A DNA stretch of 64,000 nucleotides from Pseudomonas reinekei (GTDB lineage Bacteria; Pseudomonadota; Gammaproteobacteria; Pseudomonadales; Pseudomonadaceae). The stretch is taken from NCBI RefSeq assembly GCF_001945365.1, contig NZ_MSTQ01000006.1, positions 186,001-250,000 on the forward strand. Direction: 5' to 3'. Below the pieces are notes generated by a model. It was not told the origin of the DNA, did not search any database, and was given only the letters and a program-made list of their open reading frames with translations. How positions within the stretch are numbered: the first letter of the stretch is position 1; each line of letters starts with the position of its first letter. The position numbers and the translations under genes are program-made. Positions 17,709-27,842 of this stretch are shown in pieces.

Positions 17709-20021
17709 ATGGCCGTGGCCCACACCCTTGGTTTCCCGCGCATCGGCGCCGACCGCGAACTGAAAAAAGCCCTCGAAGCCTACTGGAAGGGGGACATCGA
17801 CAAGCACGCGCTGAACAGCGTCGGTCGCCAGTTGCGCGCTACCCACTGGCAATTGCAGAAGGATGCCGGCATCGACCTGCTGCCGGTTGGCGACTTCGCC
17901 TGGTACGACCAGGTGCTGACCCACTCCCTGACTTTTGGGGTGATCCCCGAGCGTTTCGACAACACCAAGGACGAGCGCGGCCTGCCGACCCTCGACACGC
18001 TGTTCGCCATGGCCCGTGGCGCCACCGCGACCTGCTGCGGCGGTGAGCATGGCCAGGCGCAATACGCCCAGGAACTGACCAAGTGGTTCGACACCAACTA
18101 CCACTACCTGGTCCCGGAGTTCACGGCTGACCAGACATTCAAGTTGAGCTGGGAACAGCTGTTCAACGAAGTCGACGAAGCCAAGGCGCTGGGCCATACC
18201 GTCAAACCGGTAATCATCGGCCCTTTAACTTACCTGTGGCTGGGCAAGGCTAAAGGCAACGATTTCGACAAGCTCGACCTGCTGGAACGCCTGTTGCCGA
18301 TCTACGGCGAGATCCTCGGTCGCCTGGCTGCACAGGGCGTGGAGTGGGTGCAGATCGACGAACCGATCCTGACGCTCGACCTGCCGCAAGAATGGAAAAA
18401 CGCCTTCGAACGCGCTTACCACATCCTCCAATATTCACCGCTGAAAAAACTGCTGGCGACCTACTTCAGCGGCCTGCAAGACAACCTCGGCCTGGCCGTC
18501 GGCCTGCCGGTGCAAGGCCTGCACATCGATGCGGTGCGTGCGCCGGACCAATTGCTGCACGTGCTCGATCGCCTGCCGATCTACAAGATTCTTTCGGTAG
18601 GGCTGGTTAACGGCCGCAACGTCTGGCGCTGTGAGCTGGAGCCAGTACTGGCACAGCTGCAATTTGCCCAGGAACGTTTTGGCGACAACCTGTGGGTCAG
18701 CAGTTCCTGTTCGCTGCTGCACAGCCCGGTGGATCTGGAGCGCGAAGACAAGCTCGACCCGGAACTGAAAAGCTGGCTGGCATTTGCCGTGCAAAAGTGT
18801 GGCGAAATCGCGGTACTGCGCGATGCCTTGAACGATCCGCAAGCGCCCAAGGTGCAAGCGGCCCTGGCCGAAAGTCGCGCCATTCAAGTCAGCCGTGCCG
18901 AGTCGCCACGCATCCACAAGACCGCAGTGCAGGCACGTCTCGCGGCGATTGGCCCCAGTGACAGCCAACGTCATTCGCCATTTGCCAAGCGCATCGAGCA
19001 GCAGCGTGCCCGACTGAAACTGCCGGCATTCCCGACCACCACCATCGGCTCGTTCCCGCAGACCGGTTCGATTCGTCTGGCGCGTCAGGCGCACAAGCAA
19101 GGCAAGTTGTCGGCCAACGATTACACCGATGCCATGCACCACGAAATCCGCCACGCCGTGCAGGTTCAGGAACGCTTGGGCCTCGACGTGTTGGTGCATG
19201 GTGAAGCCGAACGCAACGACATGGTCGAATATTTCGCCGAGCAACTCGATGGTTATGCCTTCACCCGTTTCGGCTGGGTACAGAGCTACGGTTCGCGCTG
19301 CGTGAAGCCGGCGATCATCTATGGTGACCTGAGCCGCCCGAAAGCCATGACTGTCGACTGGATCAGCTATGCGCAGAGCCAGACCGACAAGGTCATGAAA
19401 GGCATGCTCACCGGTCCCGTGACCATGTTGATGTGGTCGTTCCCGCGTGAAGACGTGTCGCGCAAAGTCCAGGCGCAACAGCTGGCTTTGGCCCTGCGCG
19501 ACGAAGTGCTGGATCTGGAAGCCGCCGGCATCAAGATTGTGCAGATCGATGAAGCTGCATTCCGCGAAGGCCTGCCGCTGCGCCGGGCGCAATGGCAGGA
19601 GTATCTGGACTGGGCCGTGCAAGCTTTCCGTTTAAGCGCCAGTGGTGTGCAGGACGAAACCCAGATCCACACCCACATGTGCTACAGCGAATTCAACGAC
19701 GTGATCGAGGCCATCGCGGCGATGGATGCCGACGTCATCACCATCGAAACCTCGCGTTCGGACATGGAGCTGCTGGAAGCCTTCAAGGCGTTCGACTACC
19801 CGAACGACATCGGCCCGGGTGTCTACGACATCCACTCGCCACGGGTGCCGGACACGGCCGAGATGGTCAAGTTGATGGTAAAAGCCGTGCAGCGCATTCC
19901 GGCCGAGCGCTTGTGGGTCAACCCCGATTGCGGCCTGAAAACCCGCGCCTGGCCCGAGACCGAAGCGGCGTTGGTGAACATGGTGGCGGCGGCACGGCAG
20001 TTGCGCAGACAGTTGGCTTGA
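17709..20021 (+). CDS. metE: Cobalamin-independent methionine synthase
   Basis: 770 residues, the normal length. It transfers a methyl group from 5-methyltetrahydropteroyl-triglutamate to homocysteine. The N-terminal half starts [18 protein letters not shown]. The C-terminal catalytic half has [23 protein letters not shown], zinc ligands in HTHMCYSEF and DCGLKTR, and DIHSPR. AGGAG lies at 17695-17699. It is divergently transcribed from metR. The 110-bp intergenic region should contain MetR boxes; I see only degenerate dyads (ATGAG...CTCAT, roughly 17610-17655), so no box is called. Confidence 0.97.
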   Translation: MAVAHTLGFPRIGADRELKKALEAYWKGDIDKHALNSVGRQLRATHWQLQKDAGIDLLPVGDFAWYDQVLTHSLTFGVIPERFDNTKDERGLPTLDTLFAMARGATATCCGGEHGQAQYAQELTKWFDTNYHYLVPEFTADQTFKLSWEQLFNEVDEAKALGHTVKPVIIGPLTYLWLGKAKGNDFDKLDLLERLLPIYGEILGRLAAQGVEWVQIDEPILTLDLPQEWKNAFERAYHILQYSPLKKLLATYFSGLQDNLGLAVGLPVQGLHIDAVRAPDQLLHVLDRLPIYKILSVGLVNGRNVWRCELEPVLAQLQFAQERFGDNLWVSSSCSLLHSPVDLEREDKLDPELKSWLAFAVQKCGEIAVLRDALNDPQAPKVQAALAESRAIQVSRAESPRIHKTAVQARLAAIGPSDSQRHSPFAKRIEQQRARLKLPAFPTTTIGSFPQTGSIRLARQAHKQGKLSANDYTDAMHHEIRHAVQVQERLGLDVLVHGEAERNDMVEYFAEQLDGYAFTRFGWVQSYGSRCVKPAIIYGDLSRPKAMTVDWISYAQSQTDKVMKGMLTGPVTMLMWSFPREDVSRKVQAQQLALALRDEVLDLEAAGIKIVQIDEAAFREGLPLRRAQWQEYLDWAVQAFRLSASGVQDETQIHTHMCYSEFNDVIEAIAAMDADVITIETSRSDMELLEAFKAFDYPNDIGPGVYDIHSPRVPDTAEMVKLMVKAVQRIPAERLWVNPDCGLKTRAWPETEAALVNMVAAARQLRRQLA

Positions 20022-20044
20022 TTGATGTAGCGTCTGTCCGGATG

Positions 20045-20068
20045 TCATCGCGAGCCTGCTCGCGATGA
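20045..20068 (+). terminator. Hairpin downstream of metE (REP-like)
   Basis: Perfect 10-bp stem TCATCGCGAG / CTCGCGATGA around the loop CCTG, 23 bp after the metE stop. The sequence resembles the core of the second REP family in this window (CGCGAGCCTGCTCGCG), so it may be a REP half serving as a terminator. There is no U-tract. Confidence 0.55.
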
Positions 20069-20197
20069 ACGATAACGCGGTCTGGAAAATGACCGCCCGG
20101 CACTCTTCATCAAACTGTCATGGAACTGTGGCAGCGCGCTTGAACAAACTTCATCAGACTCGCGCTCTACTGGGGTGCTGCGTTTCGGTGTTTCTTC

Positions 20198-21229
20198 ATG
20201 CGTGTTTTTTTATCAAGCGTTGTATTTTTGGCCGCTCTTGTGTTCGGCCTGCCGTCATGGGCGGCGTCTCGCTGCGATGTCAATGTGCCGACCGAACGGG
20301 CCGATCTGGATCAGGTGAGCCTGGCGTACCAGAGCATTGGTCGTGCGTCGGACCCGGCATTGCTGCTGGTGATGGGCCTGGGCGGGCAACTGATTCACTG
20401 GCCCGACGAGGTGGTGGTGGCGCTGTGTCAGCAGGGCTTTCGGGTGATTCGTTATGACAATCGCGATGTCGGCCTGTCGACCTGGCGGCAGGCGCCGCTC
20501 GAAGCCAATCTGACCTTCGAAGTGCTGCGCTACAAACTGGGTTTGCCGGTGTCGGCACCCTATTCGTTGACCGACATGGCGAGCGACGGCCTGGGCCTGA
20601 TGGACGCGTTGCACATCGAGCAATTCCACGTGCTGGGCGCGAGCATGGGCGGGATGATCGCCCAGCACATGGCGGCCATGGCGCCGCAACGGGTCGAGAG
20701 CCTGACCCTGATCATGACCACGTCCGGTGCCGAAGGCTTGCCGGCGCCAAGTGCGGCACTGGTGCAATTGCTCTCGCGTCGCGGAGCGCCCAATCGCGAG
20801 GTCGCCCTGGAGCAACAGGCTGACTTGCTGGCGGCGTTGGGCAGTCCGACAGTGACGGATGATCGCCAGGCCCTGCTGCATCAGGCGGCGCTGTCCTATG
20901 ACCGGGCGTTCAATCCCGAAGGCGTGAAGCGCCAGATCATGGCGATCCTCGCCGAGCCGAGTCGCGTGGCGCTGCTTAACCAATTGCGCGTCCCGGCGCT
21001 GGTGGTGCACGGCACCGCCGATCCATTGTTGCCGGTGATGCACGGCGTGCACTTGGCGGCGCATTTGCGCGGCAGTCAGTTGAAGCTGATTCCGGGGCTG
21101 GCCCATCGCTTCCAGGAGGCTTTCAAGGCACCGTTGCTGGCGGCGGTGCTGCCCTATTTGCGTGAACACCGTGAAGACACGTCCCATTGGGCGCAGATCG
21201 AACCGGTGGCCGAACACAACCTCCTTTAA
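20198..21229 (+). CDS. Exported alpha/beta hydrolase
   Basis: 343 residues with an apparent signal peptide ([22 protein letters not shown]). Alpha/beta-hydrolase landmarks are the oxyanion region [16 protein letters not shown], the nucleophile elbow GASMGGM, an acid in HGTADPLLP and the histidine in GLAHRF. This is the aclacinomycin-methylesterase-like group. Secretion suggests a periplasmic esterase; the substrate is unknown. It appears monocistronic. The 176-bp gap upstream holds the metE hairpin and no further gene. Confidence 0.82.
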   Translation: MRVFLSSVVFLAALVFGLPSWAASRCDVNVPTERADLDQVSLAYQSIGRASDPALLLVMGLGGQLIHWPDEVVVALCQQGFRVIRYDNRDVGLSTWRQAPLEANLTFEVLRYKLGLPVSAPYSLTDMASDGLGLMDALHIEQFHVLGASMGGMIAQHMAAMAPQRVESLTLIMTTSGAEGLPAPSAALVQLLSRRGAPNREVALEQQADLLAALGSPTVTDDRQALLHQAALSYDRAFNPEGVKRQIMAILAEPSRVALLNQLRVPALVVHGTADPLLPVMHGVHLAAHLRGSQLKLIPGLAHRFQEAFKAPLLAAVLPYLREHREDTSHWAQIEPVAEHNLL

Positions 21230-21244
21230 CACGCCTGCAATCAG

Positions 21245-21274
21245 TTGACAGGATCCTGTCGTCAAAAATATATC
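21245..21274 (+). promoter_or_regulatory. Sigma-70 promoter with embedded palindrome
   Basis: A perfect -35 TTGACA (21245-21250) lies 17-18 bp from an AT-rich -10 (ATATAT at 21268-21273, or TATATC one base on). A perfect 14-bp palindrome GACAGGATCCTGTC (21247-21260) covers the last four bases of the -35 and part of the spacer, a typical repressor position. It would drive the two lipoprotein genes. Confidence 0.5.
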
Positions 21275-21344
21275 AATGTGCCACTATTGATTGCGCCGTC
21301 GCTGCCGATACAGGCAGCGACTTTCAATCATAGGGACTTGATCC

Positions 21345-22040
21345 ATGCCATTCCACGCTCTACGCACCATCGCTGCACTCACATTGCTCGCCTGCCTGAC
21401 CCTCACCGGCTGCGCCAACGTACAACCCCCTGTACCGTTAGACCAACAATTCTGGGATGCGAAGGAGCCGACCATCGGCGTCGCCATCAGCGAATTGCCG
21501 CCGCCGGTACTGGCCTTGACCGGTAACCAGGGGCTTCTCGATTACGCGATCAACGCGGGCGTCAACAGCAAGCTCAGCGACAACGTCAAAACCTGGCAAG
21601 TGCGCGATTTCGACACCCTGCCGGATGCCATCGTCGCCAAGTTGCAGGCCAAGGGTTACAAAGCCAAGCGCATCGACGACAAGATCGACCTGAAGGCCTA
21701 CAAGGAAACCAAGTTCCGCGAAGGCTACACGATCAAAGACCTGACCCCGATGAAAGCCAAATACGGCGTCGATCGCCTGTTGCTGGTGTATGTCACCGCC
21801 ACTGGTGCGACCCGCAGCTACTACAGCATCGTGCCGACCAGCGTGCCGATGGCGCAGGTCGGCGGGCAGGGCATGGTGGTTGATCTGGCTGACAACAAAC
21901 TGCTGTGGTTCCAGCCATTTGCCGCGATACAAGCCGCACAGGGCGAGTGGGACGAGCCGACCTACACCAACCTGTCCAACGCGTTCTACCAGGCTGTGGA
22001 TAACAGCCGTCAGCAAATGATCACCCCGTTCGCCAAATGA
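21345..22040 (+). CDS. Lipoprotein of unknown function
   Basis: 231 residues. The lipoprotein signal ends LTLTGC, with the cysteine at residue 23 and Ala-Asn next, so it is probably sorted to the outer membrane. The mature part has no motif I recognise; it includes ATGATRSYYSIVPTSVPMAQ and a WFQP element. A Shine-Dalgarno-like TAGGGA sits about 9 bp before ATG. It overlaps the next lipoprotein gene by ATGA, so the two are coupled and may form an envelope complex. Similar pairs are annotated as hypothetical in Pseudomonas. Confidence 0.7.
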   Translation: MPFHALRTIAALTLLACLTLTGCANVQPPVPLDQQFWDAKEPTIGVAISELPPPVLALTGNQGLLDYAINAGVNSKLSDNVKTWQVRDFDTLPDAIVAKLQAKGYKAKRIDDKIDLKAYKETKFREGYTIKDLTPMKAKYGVDRLLLVYVTATGATRSYYSIVPTSVPMAQVGGQGMVVDLADNKLLWFQPFAAIQAAQGEWDEPTYTNLSNAFYQAVDNSRQQMITPFAK

Positions 22041-22945
22041 AGCGTGCAATCGTAGCGGCCAGCGCGCTGGTCCTGCTGATGCTGGGTGGCTGTGCACAGA
22101 AACCGGCTCCCGAGGCCGGTTTCAAGGATCAGGGCGCGTTGCCTTACGTTCAGGCGCACGGGCTCAAGGTCGATGTGCAGGTGCCGCCAGCTTTCGTCGG
22201 GGCCAGTACCGTGATTGATAGCAAAGACGCGCTCAAGGCGGCGTCCTCGAGTCAGGCGTTATTGCTGAACTCGGGCACCAGTGCCGGGTTGGCGGGCGTG
22301 TTGGTAGCCAGTCTGGTCAATACCCAGATGGGCAGCGGCACCTTGCAACGTGATGCGGAAAAATCCGCCCTCAAGGACTCACGTCCCATGGCGGATCTGC
22401 TCGCCGGCGTTCCCTTGCAGGAACGCCTGCAGCAACGCTATCAGCACGCCTCGCATGTGGCCGGGCTCAAGCAGGGCGAAGGGCAGGTCACGGCGCGTTT
22501 GTTGATCGAGCCGAAACTGATGCTGACCCCGGATCGCGGCAGCTTTGTGCTGATCAATCAGGTCCAGGTCCAGGACATCGCCGGTTCGGCGCTCTACCGC
22601 ATGCGTATCGAAGTGACCAGCCAGCCGATCCGTCGTTGCGGCAGCCAATGCATCGACGACGGCAGCCTCGAACTGGCAAAAGTCACTGCGGTGCTCGACG
22701 AGTGCATCGACGAATCCATGCGCGTTCTGGCCACGGACCTGATGCAGCCGACTCCGCCACCGGCCGCGCAGGAAACCTTGCGGTATGTGCTCGATGGTCA
22801 GCGTGTGGTCGAGCGCGGCTATCAATTGGCGAACAACGGCAGCTACTGGCGTTATCGCAACCTCTACGGTGCGGTGAAGTCGGTGCCGGTGCCGTTTGAG
22901 GATGCGCTGACTCAGGCGCAACTCGAGAAGGTCTACGGACGCTAA
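22037..22945 (+). CDS. Lipoprotein of unknown function
   Basis: 302 residues. Lipobox MLGGC places the lipid-modified cysteine at residue 19. The mature protein has an alanine- and serine-rich stretch (about residues 70-100, GTSAGLAGVLVASLV), which may be membrane-associated, and a disulphide-capable RRCGSQC pair. Translationally coupled to the upstream lipoprotein (4-nt overlap). No function is evident. It converges on aauR. Confidence 0.7.
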   Translation: MKRAIVAASALVLLMLGGCAQKPAPEAGFKDQGALPYVQAHGLKVDVQVPPAFVGASTVIDSKDALKAASSSQALLLNSGTSAGLAGVLVASLVNTQMGSGTLQRDAEKSALKDSRPMADLLAGVPLQERLQQRYQHASHVAGLKQGEGQVTARLLIEPKLMLTPDRGSFVLINQVQVQDIAGSALYRMRIEVTSQPIRRCGSQCIDDGSLELAKVTAVLDECIDESMRVLATDLMQPTPPPAAQETLRYVLDGQRVVERGYQLANNGSYWRYRNLYGAVKSVPVPFEDALTQAQLEKVYGR

Positions 22946-22955
22946 ACACCAAACC

Positions 22956-22983
22956 GGCAGGAGCCAGCAAGCCGGCTCCTGCC
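22956..22983. terminator. Hairpin between convergent lipoprotein gene and aauR
   Basis: 10-bp perfect stem GGCAGGAGCC (22956-22965) / GGCTCCTGCC (22974-22983) with an 8-nt loop, lying between the two stop codons. No T-tract is present; it may again derive from a REP (GTAGGAGCCGGCTTGC type). Confidence 0.6.
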
Positions 22984-22996
22984 AGGCTTGCACTTC

Positions 22997-24325
22997 TCAG
23001 TGGCTCAACCCGTACTTCTTCACTTTGTCGAACAAGGTGGTCTTGGCCATGCCCAGTTCCTGGCTGGCCTGGGTCAGGTTGCCGCCGCTGCGCTGCAAGG
23101 CGTCGCTCAACAGGTTACGTTCGAACGCTTCCACCGCTTCGGCGAATGCCAGGCCTTGCGCACTCACCCCCGCGCCGGTTTTTTTGAACGCCGGCAGGCC
23201 GAGAGCAAAGCGTTCGGCGACGTTGCGCAGTTCCCGCACGTTGCCCGGCCAGTCGTGGCTCATCAGGTTCGAGACGGTCTGGTTATCCAGCTCCGGCGCG
23301 ATCCGGTCGAAGCGCAGGGACGACTGCTGCAAGAAGTATTCGAACAATTGCAGGATGTCTTCGCGGCGTTCACGCAACGGCGGCAGTTCCAGGGTCACCA
23401 CGTTGAGGCGGTAATACAGGTCGCTGCGGAATTCGCCGGCCTTGCTCGATTCGACGAGGTCGGATTTGGTCGCCGCGATCACCCGGCAATCCACCGCCAC
23501 GCTCTGGTTCGAGCCGAGGCGTTCGAGGGTGCGCTCCTGTAAAACCCGCAGCAGTTTGATCTGCAGGGGCAGGGGCATGCTTTCCACTTCGTCGAGGAAC
23601 AGCGTGCCACCGTCGGCGTGTTCGATCTTGCCGATCCGCCGTTTGCCGGCGCCGGTGAAGGCGTTGGCCTCGTGGCCGAAAATTTCGCTTTCGAACAGGT
23701 TCTCCGGCAGGCCGCCACAGTTCAGCGCCACGAATTGCTTGGTGTGACGACGGCTGAAGTCATGCAGGCAGCGGGCGACCAGTTCCTTGCCCGTGCCGGT
23801 TTCGCCCTCGATCAGTACGTTGGCTGACGTGTCGGCGACGTTGGCAATCAGTTCGCGCAAGTTCTGCATGGCCGGCGAGCGACCGATGATTCGGCCTTCA
23901 AGGGAATCGCGTTCAGCCAGTTGCCGACGCAACGACGACACTTCCCGCGCCAGGCTGCGTTGTTCCAGTGCGCGACGTGCCACATCCACCAGGCGCTCGG
24001 GGGAGAAGGGTTTCTCCATGAAGTCGTAGGCACCTTTCTGCATGGCGCCGACGGCCATGGAGATGTCGCCGTGGCCGGTGATCAGCACCACCGGCAAACT
24101 TCGATCACGCTCCTTGAGACGGCCCAGCAACTCCAGGCCATCGATGCCCGGCAGGCGAATGTCGCTGATGACGATGCCGGCAAAGTTGTCGCCGACTCGC
24201 TCCAGCGCTTCTTCGGCACTGCCCACGCCGATGCAGGGAATGTCTTCCAGGGTCAGCGCCTGTTGGCAGCCGAGCAGCACATGGGGGTCGTCTTCGACGA
24301 TCAATACACTAAGGTCGTTGTTCAT
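22997..24325 (-). CDS. aauR: Sigma-54-dependent response regulator for acidic amino acid use
   Basis: 442 residues: receiver domain with phospho-acceptor D55 (ISDIRLPG), AAA+ domain with Walker A GETGTGKE (174-181), GTLFLDEVESM, then a Fis-type HTH at the C-terminus (GNLTQASQELGMAKTTLF). The sigma-54 contact loop reads NAFTGA at 221-226 where most family members have GAFTGA. Gene order aauR-aauS-aatP-aatM-aatQ-aatJ matches P. putida PP1066-PP1071 as I recall it, where AauRS controls glutamate/aspartate uptake; DctD is the closest alternative name. It overlaps aauS by 4 nt. Confidence 0.85.
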   Translation of the reverse strand: MNNDLSVLIVEDDPHVLLGCQQALTLEDIPCIGVGSAEEALERVGDNFAGIVISDIRLPGIDGLELLGRLKERDRSLPVVLITGHGDISMAVGAMQKGAYDFMEKPFSPERLVDVARRALEQRSLAREVSSLRRQLAERDSLEGRIIGRSPAMQNLRELIANVADTSANVLIEGETGTGKELVARCLHDFSRRHTKQFVALNCGGLPENLFESEIFGHEANAFTGAGKRRIGKIEHADGGTLFLDEVESMPLPLQIKLLRVLQERTLERLGSNQSVAVDCRVIAATKSDLVESSKAGEFRSDLYYRLNVVTLELPPLRERREDILQLFEYFLQQSSLRFDRIAPELDNQTVSNLMSHDWPGNVRELRNVAERFALGLPAFKKTGAGVSAQGLAFAEAVEAFERNLLSDALQRSGGNLTQASQELGMAKTTLFDKVKKYGLSH

Positions 24326-26217
24326 ATTGGCTCGGCGGGAGTGGGGCTTACCAACGGTAAACTGAGGACGAATGCGGTGCCACCGCTGGCCGGGTGCTCG
24401 ACACCCAGGTGACCGCCGGTAGCGGCGGCGAGGCTGGCCGAAAGGGTCAGGCCAAGGCCCAGGCCCTGTTCGCCGGGTTTGGTGGTGAAGAACGGTTCGA
24501 ACAGATGCTTGCGCGCTTCGGCGTCGATACCGTGGCCGTTGTCGCGTACACGCAGTCGATACTTGCCCTCGAACGCTTCACCTTCAAGCCACAGCTCGGG
24601 TTGCGGTTGCGCCTGCATCGCGTCGAGGGCGTTGCCGATCAGGTTGACCAGAATCTGTTCGAGGCGGGTCTGGTCGATCTGTACCTGTACCTCTTCGAAA
24701 AGGCGATGCAACCGGGTGTTTTTCATTCGTCCATCGAGCAACTGCAACGCCGCTTCCACGCCTTTGCCCAGGCACGCCTGGCCCTTGTCGTCACCGCGCC
24801 GGGCGAAGGAGCGCAGGCTGGCGGTGATGCGGCCCATGCGATCGATCAGTTCATTGATGGTCTTGAGGTTGGTGCTGGCGACATCGAGTTGGCCACGCTC
24901 CAAAAAGCGCACGGTATTCCCGGACAGCGTGCGCAGCGCCGCCAGTGGCTGGTTCAATTCGTGGGCGATGCTGGTGGACATCTGGCCGATGGCCGCGAGT
25001 TTTCCGGCCTGCACCAGTTCATCCTGGGCGTGGCGCAAGGTCTCTTCAGCATGACGCCGTTCGCGGATCTGGCTCTTGAGCCGTTCGTTGCTGGCGCGCA
25101 GGTCGACGGTGCGTTCGGTAATCCGACGCTCCAGTTGATTGTTGGCTTCCTGCAAGGCTTCCCGGGCCGCGAGGCGAGTGGCGATTACTTTGCGCCGCTC
25201 GTTCCAGGCAATCAGCAGGAACGCCACGAGGGCAAACGCCACCGCCACCAGAATCCCCTGATTGATCGCTTCGCGCCGCAGATCCTGCAGCGGCGTCAAC
25301 AGGGTGAAGTTCCACGGTGTATCGCTCAGTGGGCGGGACTGCGACAGATAACTGATGTTTTCATCGTCGGACACCAGTTCGCTGTTGGCCGGGAAGGTGA
25401 GTTTTTCCACGCCTTCGGACAGGGTTTCCCGGGCCAGCGGTTGCAGTTCGTTCAGCGGGAACCAGTAGTACTGCAGGCTGCGGGCCAGTTTCTCTTTGGT
25501 CTCATCACTGAGCGGCACCACGGATTTGAGGCGACGCGCCGGATCGCTGGAGAGAATGATGATGCCGTTCTCGTCGCTGACGAAGGCTTCCAGGCGCGCC
25601 CGTTGCCAGCGTTCTTCCATGGCTTCGAGGCGGACCTTGACCACCGCGACGCCAATGATCTTGCCGTGTTCTTCCAGGCCATGGGCCAGGTAGTAACCGG
25701 GTTCGCCGTTGGTGCTGCCGATGCCGTAGAAACGCCCGGGCTGACCGCGCACGGCGTTCTGGAAATAGGCACGGAAGGACAGGTCTTCACCGAGGTAACT
25801 GTCGAAATCGCGCCAGTTGCTGGTGGCCATGACGCGACCGGTGGTGTCCATCACATAAATGGCCCGACTGCGGCTGCGCCGGTTCAGGCCTTCGAGGTAA
25901 TCGTTGACCGTTTGCCGGTGTTCCGGGCTCGGGTCGGCCAGCAGCTTGGAAACACTGGTTTCGAGTTCCAGCAGGCTGGGCAGGTAGGTGTATTTGCTGA
26001 TTTCGCTTTCCACTGCACGGGCATGCAGTTCCAGCTGGCGCTCGCCGTTTTCGCTGAGGCTGCGAATGCCGTAATGCTCACTGACCCAGAAGCCGATGTA
26101 ACCCAGTCCGATCATCAGCGCGATGATCAGCGGCGGCAGGAACAAATGGCGAATCAGACGGGGTTTCACGGCAAGTGATGGCGACGTGGCGCGGTAAAGT
26201 TCGGGGTCGCATTTCAT
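24322..26217 (-). CDS. aauS: Sensor histidine kinase for acidic amino acids
   Basis: 631 residues from ATG 26217 (a GTG lies one codon upstream). It has membrane segment 1 at about residues 22-48, a periplasmic double-CACHE-like sensor of ~260 residues, membrane segment 2 around residue 310 (VAVAFALVAFLLIAW), a coiled coil, then the kinase core: H box SIAHELNQPLAALR, N box NLIGNALDA, G1 DNGHGI and G2 GLGLGLTLS. DctB-like architecture. It should phosphorylate AauR on binding glutamate, aspartate or related compounds. A REP doublet separates it from aatP, so it may be only partly co-transcribed with the transporter. Confidence 0.85.
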   Translation of the reverse strand: MKCDPELYRATSPSLAVKPRLIRHLFLPPLIIALMIGLGYIGFWVSEHYGIRSLSENGERQLELHARAVESEISKYTYLPSLLELETSVSKLLADPSPEHRQTVNDYLEGLNRRSRSRAIYVMDTTGRVMATSNWRDFDSYLGEDLSFRAYFQNAVRGQPGRFYGIGSTNGEPGYYLAHGLEEHGKIIGVAVVKVRLEAMEERWQRARLEAFVSDENGIIILSSDPARRLKSVVPLSDETKEKLARSLQYYWFPLNELQPLARETLSEGVEKLTFPANSELVSDDENISYLSQSRPLSDTPWNFTLLTPLQDLRREAINQGILVAVAFALVAFLLIAWNERRKVIATRLAAREALQEANNQLERRITERTVDLRASNERLKSQIRERRHAEETLRHAQDELVQAGKLAAIGQMSTSIAHELNQPLAALRTLSGNTVRFLERGQLDVASTNLKTINELIDRMGRITASLRSFARRGDDKGQACLGKGVEAALQLLDGRMKNTRLHRLFEEVQVQIDQTRLEQILVNLIGNALDAMQAQPQPELWLEGEAFEGKYRLRVRDNGHGIDAEARKHLFEPFFTTKPGEQGLGLGLTLSASLAAATGGHLGVEHPASGGTAFVLSLPLVSPTPAEPI

Positions 26218-26283
26218 CACAGATGCCTTGGGTCAACCAGCATGGCAACGTGCTTGCTCTGGTTCCTGCCGAACGAAGAACCT

Positions 26284-26414
26284 GTGGCGAGGGAGCTTGC
26301 TCCCGCTCGGCTGCGAAGCAGTCGTAAAACCGATGAATGCGGTGTGTCAGAAAAATTGCATTTACAGGTTTCGGGGCCGCTGCGCGACCCAGCGGGAGCA
26401 AGCTCCCTCGCCAC
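26284..26414. repeat. REP doublet (REPIN-like)
   Basis: Same architecture as 13815-13944. GTGGCGAGGGAGCTTGCTCCC at 26284 and its inverted copy ending at 26414 flank a spacer with a different sequence. It sits between aatP and aauS on the minus-strand transcript, where it could reduce read-through or protect upstream mRNA. Confidence 0.85.
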
Positions 26415-26436
26415 AAGGAGCAAAGCCAGTTGCTGA

Positions 26437-27171
26437 TTAGTGCTGCAGAATCTTGTTCAGGAAGTGCTGCGTACGCTCGGCGCGGTGGCTGATGTCGCCG
26501 AAGAACTCTTCTTTCTTGCAGTCTTCGATGATCTTGCCGGCGTCCATGAAGATCACGCGGTCGGCCACTTTACGGGCGAAGCCCATTTCGTGGGTCACGC
26601 ACATCATGGTCATGCCTTCGTGGGCCAGTTGCACCATCACGTCCAGCACTTCGTTGACCATTTCCGGGTCCAGCGCCGAGGTCGGTTCGTCGAACAGCAT
26701 GACGATCGGGTCCATCGCCAGCGCACGGGCAATCGCCACACGCTGCTGCTGACCACCGGACAGTTGGCCCGGGTGCTTGTGGGCATGGGCCGAGAGGCCT
26801 ACACGCTCGAGCAACTGCAGGCCTTTCTTGGTGGCCTCTTCCTTGCTGCGGCCCAACACCTTGATCTGCGCGATGGTCAGGTTTTCGGTGATGGTCAGGT
26901 GCGGGAACAGCTCGAAGTGCTGGAACACCATGCCCACGCGCGAACGCAGTTTCGGCAGGTTGGTCTTCGGGTCGGCGATGGAGGTGCCGTCGACCACGAT
27001 GTCGCCTTTCTGAAACGGCTCCAGGGCGTTGACGCACTTGATCAGGGTCGACTTGCCGGAACCCGAGGGCCCGCACACCACGATCACTTCGCCTTTTTTG
27101 ACCTCGGTGCTGCAATCAGTCAGTACCTGGAAGTCCCCATACCACTTGTTAATGCTTTTGATAGAGATCAT
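26437..27171 (-). CDS. aatP: Glutamate/aspartate ABC transporter ATP-binding protein
   Basis: 244 residues with Walker [10 protein letters not shown] (near residue 35), signature [15 protein letters not shown], Walker [15 protein letters not shown] and the H-loop [10 protein letters not shown]. Belongs to the polar amino acid (GlnQ/GltL) family. It energises the AatQ/AatM permease pair. Start ATG 27171 overlaps the aatM stop by 4 nt. Confidence 0.93.
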   Translation of the reverse strand: MISIKSINKWYGDFQVLTDCSTEVKKGEVIVVCGPSGSGKSTLIKCVNALEPFQKGDIVVDGTSIADPKTNLPKLRSRVGMVFQHFELFPHLTITENLTIAQIKVLGRSKEEATKKGLQLLERVGLSAHAHKHPGQLSGGQQQRVAIARALAMDPIVMLFDEPTSALDPEMVNEVLDVMVQLAHEGMTMMCVTHEMGFARKVADRVIFMDAGKIIEDCKKEEFFGDISHRAERTQHFLNKILQH

Positions 27172-27842
27172 ACGGCGAACCTTTTTTGCAGACGCTTGAC
27201 CAGCAGCGAGGCGGAAAAGCTGATGATGAAGTACACGAGACCTGCGAAGATCAGGAACTCATTGGAGCGGCCAATGATGTCGCCACTGGCGCGCGAAGCA
27301 TTGAGGAAGTCCACCAGGCCGACGGCGTAAACCAGCGAGGTGTCCTGAAACAGGATGATGCTCTGTTGCAGCAGCAACGGCGTCATCTTGCGGAACGCTT
27401 GCGGCAGGATGATCAGGCGCATCATCTGGCCGTAAGTCATGCCCAGCGCCTGGGCAGCACCCATCTGGCCCTTGGGAATCGACTGCACACCGGCACGGAC
27501 GATTTCGCAGAAGTACGCCGCTTCGAACATCATGAACGCCACGATGCAGGAGGCGAACGCGCCGATCGGCGTGTCTTCGCCGGTGATCCAGCGCAATACG
27601 AACGGTACCGCCAGGTAGAACCAGGTGATCACCAGCAGCAACGGGATCGAGCGGAAGTAGTTGACGTAGGCACCGGCAAGGTTCGACAGCAGTTTGCTGT
27701 GGGACAGGCGCATCAACGCCAGGAGGGTGCCGAGGATGATCCCGCCGATGACGCCTAGCGCCATCAGTTGCAGGGTCATGACCATGCCGTTCCACAAGCC
27801 CGGCAGGGACGGGATGATGCCCGAGAAGTCGAATTCCATCAT
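27168..27842 (-). CDS. aatM: Glutamate/aspartate ABC transporter permease
   Basis: 224 residues with about five membrane segments and the EAA loop ([22 protein letters not shown]) that docks on the ATPase. HisM/GltK type. Two consecutive ATG codons start the gene; the first overlaps the aatQ stop by ATGA. It forms the heterodimeric channel with AatQ. Confidence 0.92.
   Translation of the reverse strand: MMEFDFSGIIPSLPGLWNGMVMTLQLMALGVIGGIILGTLLALMRLSHSKLLSNLAGAYVNYFRSIPLLLVITWFYLAVPFVLRWITGEDTPIGAFASCIVAFMMFEAAYFCEIVRAGVQSIPKGQMGAAQALGMTYGQMMRLIILPQAFRKMTPLLLQQSIILFQDTSLVYAVGLVDFLNASRASGDIIGRSNEFLIFAGLVYFIISFSASLLVKRLQKRFAV

Noticed and set aside
24394..26178. 594-codon plus-strand frame opposite aauS
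   Set aside because: No recognisable domain; aauS on the other strand has all kinase boxes.
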